From the NCBI GenBank assembly GCA_003139735.1, contig PLGA01000094.1, positions 1 to 10,453 of the forward strand: a stretch of DNA of 10,453 nt, given 5' to 3'. This document shows positions 6,501 through 10,453 of the stretch, one piece after another. Each line of letters starts with the position of its first letter. Position 1 is the stretch's first letter. Both the position numbers and the translations under genes were made by a program. This stretch comes from Bryobacterales bacterium. GTDB taxonomy: Bacteria > Acidobacteriota > Terriglobia > Bryobacterales > Bryobacteraceae. A model generated the notes under the pieces. It had not been told where the DNA came from. It did no database searches and saw only the letters and a list, made by a program, of their open reading frames with translations.

Positions 6501-6580
6501 GGAAGGCCGGCTCAGTGGAGTTCTGAGAGGTACTGAAGTTAGGCTGGCGGCGAAGGTCGGCAGTAAGGTTCGGGCTTGAC

Positions 6581-6613
6581 CCCGGCCCCCGGCCTCTGGC
6601 CCCCGGCCCCTGG
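6581..6613. repeat. GC-rich intergenic repeat, right inverted copy
   Basis: Second copy of the GC-rich element in opposite orientation. GGCCCCCGGCCCCTGG (6598-6613) pairs perfectly over 16 bp with 6476-6491, enclosing 106 bp. Its last bases (TGG) are part of the TGGAG ribosome binding site of ccmC, so pairing could mask it. Confidence 0.6.
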
Positions 6614-6620
6614 AGTTAAC

Positions 6621-7295
6621 ATGCGCGATAAGATACTTTACGCACTTGGCATCGGGGCGATTGCGATCCTGGTGTGGAACATCAACACCATCGCCCGGCT
6701 GCCGGAGGAAACCCAGCAGGGGGTCACCTTCAAGATCATCTTCTTCCACGTCCCCATGTGGGCCTGCGCCGTGAGCGCGGCCTGCGCGGCGCTGCTGTCG
6801 AGCGTGGGTTTCCTGGTGACGAGGAACTTCAAGTTCGACGCCGCGGCCGTGGCGGTTACGGAGGTGGGGCTGGCGTTCACATCGGCCGGCCTGGTCACAG
6901 GCTCCATCTGGGGCCGCGAAATCTGGGGCATCTGGTGGACCTGGGACGCGCGCTTGACTTCCGCCCTGGTCTGCTGGCTGCTCTACGCCGGCTACCTGAT
7001 GCTGCGCAAAGCCGTGGAGGACCCCACTCAGCGCGCCACCTTCGCCGCCGTGTTCTCCATCTTCGCGTTCATCGACGTGCCCATCGTGGTCTTCTCCATC
7101 AAATGGTGGCGCACGCAGCATCCCCAGCCCGTGTTCTGGGGCGGCGGCAGTTTCCCGCCCGACTGGAACTTCCACTTCGTCTGGAACGTGTTCGCCATGC
7201 TGATGCTGGGCGTCGTCATGGTGGCCGTGCGGCTGCGCCTCGAAGATGCGCAGCGCGAGATCGATTCCCTGCGCCGGACCGCACGCGCCCTTTAA
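6621..7295 (+). CDS. ccmC: Cytochrome c biogenesis haem handling protein CcmC
   Basis: Inner-membrane protein of 224 aa with about six membrane segments. CcmC loads haem onto the chaperone CcmE in cytochrome c maturation system I. Diagnostic features: GVTFKIIFFHVPMW with His43, the tryptophan-rich haem-facing segment GSIWGREIWGIWWTWDARLT (about 94-113), and His167 in WWRTQHPQPVF; in characterised CcmC the two conserved periplasmic histidines ligate haem. The ATG at 6621 is chosen because TGGAG lies at 6611-6615 with good spacing. An in-frame TTG at 6576 would translate through the GC-rich repeat and is rejected. A ccmD-like gene follows 10 nt downstream. No ccmA, ccmB or ccmE is in the window. 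Confidence 0.93.
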   Translation: MRDKILYALGIGAIAILVWNINTIARLPEETQQGVTFKIIFFHVPMWACAVSAACAALLSSVGFLVTRNFKFDAAAVAVTEVGLAFTSAGLVTGSIWGREIWGIWWTWDARLTSALVCWLLYAGYLMLRKAVEDPTQRATFAAVFSIFAFIDVPIVVFSIKWWRTQHPQPVFWGGGSFPPDWNFHFVWNVFAMLMLGVVMVAVRLRLEDAQREIDSLRRTARAL

Positions 7296-7305
7296 GGAGA
7301 TTCCC

Positions 7306-7512
7306 ATGCACGCAATCGCTCAAATTCCATTCCTGGCGCAACTCGCCACTCCGGAAGAGATCCTCCAGCACCAATACGAATTCCTGAGCTATGGCCTCAC
7401 GGCGGCTTGGGTTGTCCTGGCTGTCTACGTCCTGATGATGGTTGCCCGCGAGCGCAAGTTGAAGCGCGAAATCGCCAGCCTGAGAGCCATGCTGGAAGAG
7501 CGGCAGAAGTAG
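7306..7512 (+). CDS. ccmD: CcmD-like small membrane protein
   Basis: Short protein of 68 aa with one hydrophobic segment (LTAAWVVLAVYVLMMVA, about 30-46) followed by a basic and helical tail, RERKLKREIASLRAMLEERQ. This matches the layout of CcmD: a single helix with a charged cytoplasmic end, needed in known systems to release holo-CcmE from the CcmABC complex. The sequence is too short for a strong family match, so the call rests mainly on size, topology and position 10 nt after ccmC. The start is clear: AAGGAGA at 7294-7300, six nt before the ATG. An N-terminal segment of about 28 residues before the helix is longer than in proteobacterial CcmD. Confidence 0.75.
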   Translation: MHAIAQIPFLAQLATPEEILQHQYEFLSYGLTAAWVVLAVYVLMMVARERKLKREIASLRAMLEERQK

Positions 7513-7531
7513 CGGCGTTTACACCGCGCGT

Positions 7532-9013
7532 CTATTCCTCGCCCAGGCCCAGCGCTTGACCCAGGACGCGGCCGGTGGAGGAAGAGGGCGCGGCCACCCC
7601 CAGGGCGCGCGCCAGCGTGGGCGCCACGTCCACGGATTCCACCGGCGATTCGAAGACGCCGGCGCGGAATTGCGGACCGAAAAAGAAAAGCGGCACGCAC
7701 GCGTCGTAGTTGTAAATCGAGCCGTAGGACACGCCGCGGTCGGCGCCGTAGTCCTCGACGTACTCGGGCTGGTAAGAGAGCATCACGTCGCCGGACCGCG
7801 TGGGATGAAAGCTGTTGCGAAAACGGCGCTCCCATTCGTCGTGGGTGGAACAGGCCCCGCCGGCCGTGTAGTAGCCGGCCACCGCGGGCTGCCGCATGGC
7901 CGCGCGCGCCGCCGCGAGGCGCACCGCTTCGGGGTCGCGAGAACCGCCGGCATCGAGATACAGGAACGGGTACACGAATCTCTCGACGCCCCCGTTGCCA
8001 TTGCTTTCCAGGCTGCGTTGCACCTCGTGCGCAATGTCGCCGCCCCTCACGGCCATGCGTACCCGGCTCGCCTCCGCGGGCGCGGGCGGCGCGCCATGCG
8101 CCGCGGTTAGCGCCAGGCTGAAAGCGTTCGCGCCGGGTTTCTCGTCGAGCTTCGAGAACAGAGCCTCCAAATGCCGGTCGAGCTGGAGAGTCATTTGCTC
8201 CATCAGCGGCGAGCGGCCGCCGGTCTCATACCCTAGCAAGGCGCTGGAACCGGCCACCAGGCAAACGAAATCGAATGTATCGCCCTGCCCCAAACGCTCC
8301 CGCGCAATCAACTCGGCCAGAAACGCGAACTGCGCTTCCTCCGCGAAGGGTGAGGACTTATAGAGCGCCAGATACTCCTCCGGCTTATTGGGGTCGAAAC
8401 GCAGCGTACGCAGCGGCGGTGCGCCCACGCGGGCCCCCAGCGCCATCCATTCGGCGTTGTGAGCGCTCTCCACCGGCGCCAGCCGATTGTAATCCGCCAG
8501 CCAGTCCGGGGCGTCGGCGCCAGAGGCAAACTGGCAGCGCTCGTCCATCCAAAACAATCGGGCGCCGGGCGTTCCGGCAACCAGCGCCGCGTGCGCCCGG
8601 TCCAGGGAGACGGCGAATACGCGCGTACGCGATTCGGCGGCGATCTGGGCGGCGAGCGTGGTCGCCAGCAGGTCGTCGCCGGACGCGCGGACGATGTTCC
8701 GGGAGGCCCGGCCATACCAGGAATCGGCCACAATGCCGTGCTCGGCCGGCCATGCTCCGGTCGCCAGCGTGGCGATTCCGGAGGCCGAAAAACCGCTCGC
8801 CAAATGGCGGCAATCCGGAAACCAGGCGCCCTTTTCTTGCAGGCGGCGCAGGCCGCCCGGCCCGAACTGGGGGGCCAAGGACTCTACCGCGTCGCTCCGC
8901 AACTGCTCCAGGATTACCAGAACAAACAGCTTCGGGCGTGGCCGTTGTGCGAAGGCCCGGCCCGCCACCCCGGCAAGGACGCACAGGCCGAACTCCCGTC
9001 GGCAAATGTCCAT
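7532..9013 (-). CDS. Tat-exported PafA-like alkaline phosphatase homologue, probably inactive
   Basis: Protein of 493 aa. Residues 1-22 are a twin-arginine-type signal (CRREFGLCVLAG, probable cleavage after AFA), so it is likely periplasmic. The mature part follows PafA-type phosphatases of the alkaline phosphatase superfamily: ILEQLRSDAV near the start, TGAWPAEHGIVADSWYGR (85-102), PDWLADYNR, LQLDRHLEALFSKLD, RSGDVMLSYQPEY and YGSIYNYDACVPLFFFG. From recalled PafA motifs, most active-site positions are changed: metal Asp to Glu36, nucleophile Thr to Ser76, the DxxxH metal pair to Ala258 and Tyr262, the Asp of the DH pair to Ala305 (His306 is kept), and the last His to Tyr430; the PafA Lys near SxKDR is Leu137 while Arg139 is kept. 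Length and fold motifs are intact, so it is not a decaying pseudogene. The ATG at 9013 lacks a good Shine-Dalgarno. Confidence 0.82.
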   Translation of the reverse strand: MDICRREFGLCVLAGVAGRAFAQRPRPKLFVLVILEQLRSDAVESLAPQFGPGGLRRLQEKGAWFPDCRHLASGFSASGIATLATGAWPAEHGIVADSWYGRASRNIVRASGDDLLATTLAAQIAAESRTRVFAVSLDRAHAALVAGTPGARLFWMDERCQFASGADAPDWLADYNRLAPVESAHNAEWMALGARVGAPPLRTLRFDPNKPEEYLALYKSSPFAEEAQFAFLAELIARERLGQGDTFDFVCLVAGSSALLGYETGGRSPLMEQMTLQLDRHLEALFSKLDEKPGANAFSLALTAAHGAPPAPAEASRVRMAVRGGDIAHEVQRSLESNGNGGVERFVYPFLYLDAGGSRDPEAVRLAAARAAMRQPAVAGYYTAGGACSTHDEWERRFRNSFHPTRSGDVMLSYQPEYVEDYGADRGVSYGSIYNYDACVPLFFFGPQFRAGVFESPVESVDVAPTLARALGVAAPSSSTGRVLGQALGLGEE

Positions 9014-9024
9014 GAAAAAAGAGT

Positions 9025-9053
9025 TTATCAAACGGCAGAAGTAATGTTATAGT
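9025..9053 (+). promoter_or_regulatory. Predicted promoter of the HTH gene, extended -10
   Basis: TTATCA (9025-9030), 17 bp, TATAGT (9048-9053) preceded by TGT, making an extended -10. A start near 9060 gives a leader of about 56 nt before the ATG at 9116. It overlaps the minus-strand promoter, so the two directions probably compete for RNA polymerase. Confidence 0.55.
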
Positions 9054-9074
9054 GTGCGTTCACTGCAACGCCAA
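9046..9074 (-). promoter_or_regulatory. Predicted promoter of the PafA-like gene
   Basis: Read on the minus strand: TTGGCG (9074-9069), 17 bp, TATAAC (9051-9046). Each box matches consensus at four and five of six bases. A start near 9039 would leave a leader of about 26 nt before the ATG at 9013. The -10 box overlaps that of the divergent promoter. Confidence 0.5.
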
Positions 9075-9115
9075 TCCGCCGGGTTTCCGTAGCCCGATTG
9101 GAAAGGCCCAGGCCC

Positions 9116-9439
9116 ATGACGGACGATAAGAACTTTTTAGGTTTAGCCACCATTCGCAGGAATCGCGGCATTTCCCTGCGGCAGATTGCCGAGTCCACCA
9201 AGATCGGCGTCCGAGCGCTCGAAGCCATAGAACAAGGCGAGTTCCAGAAGCTCCCCGGCGGCATTTATACCACCAGCTACATTCGCCAGTATGCCCGGGC
9301 CATCGACTACGACGAGCAAGAGATCCTCGCGGCATACCGTCGCGAAACGGCTCGGCCGCAGCCGGATTCCAGCGAGGCCGGTCGCCGCAACGGAAAAGAC
9401 ATGATGGGCGGATATCGCCCGGCGTCCACGCCAGTCTAA
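9116..9439 (+). CDS. Small RodZ-type helix-turn-helix protein
   Basis: Protein of 107 aa. Residues ~8-75 form the HTH_25 fold found at the N-terminus of RodZ and related Xre-like proteins: LGLATIRRNRGISLRQIAES, KIGVRALEAIEQGEFQKLPG, then GIYTTSYIRQYARAIDYDEQ, where the GxYxxxFxRxYA-like motif is diagnostic. RodZ itself is around 300 aa with a membrane helix and a periplasmic domain; here the sequence stops after a polar tail (ETARPQPDSSEAGRRNGKD) with no hydrophobic segment, so it is soluble. It could be a DNA-binding regulator, possibly of itself and the divergent phosphatase-like gene, or a protein-interaction module. The ATG at 9116 is preferred, with AAGG about 10 nt before it; a TTG at 9098 is possible. 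Confidence 0.8.
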   Translation: MTDDKNFLGLATIRRNRGISLRQIAESTKIGVRALEAIEQGEFQKLPGGIYTTSYIRQYARAIDYDEQEILAAYRRETARPQPDSSEAGRRNGKDMMGGYRPASTPV

Positions 9440-9496
9440 CCCATCAGCTCCGCCCAAGTTCGACCACTCGAAACACCCCGGGCCGTTCCCTGCAAC

Positions 9497-9712
9497 CTAC
9501 GGCGCCTTCTGAAACTCCTCCAGGCTAATGCCCGCCTGACGGAGGATGCTTTGCAGTGTGCCGGCCACCAAATTGCAGTGCATCGGCACAGTGACGCGCC
9601 GATCCGCTTTGACCAAACGAACATGAGAGCCGGTTTGTCTGGTAGCCGAGAAGCCCAGCCGCTCCAGGGCTGCGAGTGCCTCCGCTCCCGAAACGTCCCG
9701 TGGCAGCTTCAC
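9497..9712 (-). CDS. hicA: HicA/YcfA-type mRNA interferase toxin
   Basis: Protein of 71 aa with the double-stranded-RNA-binding-like fold of HicA toxins, which cleave mRNA and block translation. The pattern is complete: VSGAEALAALERLGF (helix 1), TRQTGSHVRLVK with the catalytic His30 in the GSH motif, VTVPMHCNLVAGTLQSILRQ and the end helix AGISLEEFQKA. The start is a GTG sharing the bases GTGA (9709-9712) with the antitoxin stop, so translation is probably coupled. Between its stop and the convergent HTH gene lies 57 bp with no clear terminator. Confidence 0.9.
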   Translation of the reverse strand: MKLPRDVSGAEALAALERLGFSATRQTGSHVRLVKADRRVTVPMHCNLVAGTLQSILRQAGISLEEFQKAP

Positions 9713-9933
9713 GCCTGAACCAGGACAGGATCGCTGACGAAGTGGATGCGGATTCGGCGGGGGGCGGCGCTGCCATCGAAGTGAACCGCAACCGCCTCCG
9801 TTACTTGCTGCTGCAAATCGCGGAGGTCATTGCCCTGCGTGGTGATGCCGCCCGCTCCGTCCGAGTCGTCCCACCACGCCACAAAACAGCCCGATTGCTC
9901 GTCGCTCTGGACTTGGAATGTGATTTCTTCCAT
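9709..9933 (-). CDS. hicB: HicB-like antitoxin, short form without DNA-binding domain
   Basis: Protein of 74 aa, placed before the toxin gene. It carries the compact HicB partial-RNaseH-like fold: EITFQVQSDEQSGCFVAWWD, then ITTQGNDLRDLQQQVTEAVAVHF, matching the usual GixTqGdtleEl..nv.eAv..hF pattern. Such antitoxins mask the toxin's active site. Classical HicB is about twice as long because of a C-terminal helix-turn-helix or RHH domain for autorepression; none is present here, the sequence ending IRIHFVSDPVLVQA. Regulation must therefore differ or rely on another factor. The antitoxin-first order is the reverse of the E. coli hicAB operon. The ATG at 9933 has TAGG just upstream. Confidence 0.82.
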   Translation of the reverse strand: MEEITFQVQSDEQSGCFVAWWDDSDGAGGITTQGNDLRDLQQQVTEAVAVHFDGSAAPRRIRIHFVSDPVLVQA

Positions 9934-9988
9934 TACCTAAAGACCATTATTCCACACAGGCGCTCATCCGGTACTTGCAATCCAACCC

Positions 9989-10390
9989 TCAGTTCCGCGG
10001 CTTCCTCGCCATTCGCGACGTGAATCGGGCTACATTCACGATGGCGCGTTCATGCGTTCCCTCGCCGATCTTTTCGGTTTCGTCCCACGCCTCCACGCGA
10101 AACTCCACGCGCCGGTCCCTGACGGCGACGATCTCGGCGGTAAAGGTCACGCACGCGCCGATGGGCGCGGCCGCCAGATGCGACACATTGACCTTGGTTC
10201 CCAGCGTGTCGTAACCGGCTTCCAGCATGGGCAGCACGGCATCGCGGCAGTTGCGCTCCATGCACCCGATCATGTGCGGCGTGGAGAGCACGCGGGCGCC
10301 CTCCGCGCCCAGAAAGCCAATGCAGACCTCGCTGGTGACCAGAAGTTTCTCTTCACGTTTGGCGCCGATGGATATACGATGAGTTGCCAT
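9989..10390 (-). CDS. FlK-like hot-dog-fold acyl-CoA thioesterase
   Basis: Protein of 133 aa resembling the fluoroacetyl-CoA thioesterase FlK and its relatives, single-domain hot-dog enzymes hydrolysing acyl-CoA thioesters in the cytoplasm. The catalytic triad appears conserved: Thr37 in LSTPHMIGCMER, Glu45 in the same helix, and His71 in NVSHLAAAP. The spacings (8 and 26 residues) equal those of FlK Thr42, Glu50 and His76, as I recall them. Further family motifs are LEAGYDTLGTKVNVSHL, VTFTAEIVAVRDRRVEFRVE and GEGTHERAIVN. Most FlK-like proteins outside Streptomyces are not fluoroacetate-specific, so the natural substrate is unknown. The ATG at 10390 has GGA six nt upstream. Confidence 0.85.
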   Translation of the reverse strand: MATHRISIGAKREEKLLVTSEVCIGFLGAEGARVLSTPHMIGCMERNCRDAVLPMLEAGYDTLGTKVNVSHLAAAPIGACVTFTAEIVAVRDRRVEFRVEAWDETEKIGEGTHERAIVNVARFTSRMARKPRN

Positions 10391-10453
10391 CGTTCCAATG
10401 TAGCAACGAAGAAGACAGCGTCGAAAGGCTCGATGTGGGGCAGGTTGGCCGGA
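10391..10453. other. Window-end stretch with no assigned gene
   Basis: Sixty-three bases upstream of the thioesterase gene. One minus-strand frame is open and reads ANLPHIEPFDAVFFVATLER, running on into the thioesterase gene in another frame. It may be a gene remnant (see findings) or chance. Confidence 0.2.

Noticed and set aside
6454..6569. AGTAAGGT direct repeat (6454-6461 and 6562-6569) as a target-site duplication
   Set aside because: Only 8 bp, the inner ends lack matching terminal inverted repeats, and no transposase is present; chance is likely.
6576..6620. Upstream TTG start for ccmC
   Set aside because: It would add Pro- and Gly-rich residues encoded by the GC-rich repeat, whereas ATG 6621 has a well-placed TGGAG.
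6438..7307. Minus-strand open frame of 289 codons over ccmC
   Set aside because: The opposite strand has clear CcmC haem motifs and a good ribosome binding site. This frame is low-complexity and runs through the GC-rich repeats.
7512..7527. GCGG...CCGC hairpin as a terminator between ccmD and the phosphatase-like gene
   Set aside because: The stem is only 4 bp and there is no T-tract on either strand.
8275..9015. Long Arg/Pro-rich plus-strand frame over the phosphatase-like gene
   Set aside because: Shadow frame: no recognisable domain, and the minus strand has coherent PafA motifs over its full length.

Overview
This is GC-rich bacterial chromosome with tightly packed genes and gaps mostly under 170 bp. 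The gene types, the GC-rich intergenic palindromes and the overall style suggest an Acidobacteriota genome, perhaps of the Bryobacter/Solibacter type. That assignment is inference: there is no rRNA or marker gene in the window. No tRNA, rRNA, CRISPR array, intact insertion sequence or prophage was seen.

Layout. (1) Positions 1-1336: the 5' part of an N-carbamoylputrescine amidase gene (minus) diverges from a YIP1-family membrane protein gene (plus) across a 35 bp gap. The gap holds two mirror-image -10-like boxes. (2) 1333-2018: a VapBC toxin-antitoxin pair (minus), whose toxin gene shares stop-codon bases with the YIP1 gene. (3) 2155-6454: five minus-strand genes, in transcription order a SAM methyltransferase, an ABC-2 polysaccharide export permease with an added N-terminal carbohydrate-binding-like domain, a DedA-family membrane protein, and two OmpR/PhoB-type response regulators. 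The first four are closely spaced (4 bp overlap, 18 bp, 22 bp). The last regulator follows a 259 bp gap filled with REP-like palindromes. (4) 6471-6613: GC-rich repeats in inverted orientation, the right copy touching the ccmC ribosome binding site. (5) 6621-7512: a ccmC-ccmD-like pair for cytochrome c maturation (plus). (6) 7532-9439: a Tat-exported PafA-type alkaline phosphatase homologue (minus) that has lost most metal ligands, divergent from a small RodZ-type HTH protein gene (plus), with overlapping promoters between them. (7) 9497-9933: an antitoxin-first HicBA-type pair (minus). (8) 9989-10390: an FlK-type thioesterase gene (minus) with an intact catalytic triad.

The strongest leads are the apparent pseudo-phosphatase at 7532-9013 and the permease at 4449-5687. 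In the permease, a glycan-recognition-like domain normally carried by the Wzt ATPase sits on the membrane subunit, and no ATPase gene is nearby. No complete, clearly new multi-gene system could be shown from sequence alone.
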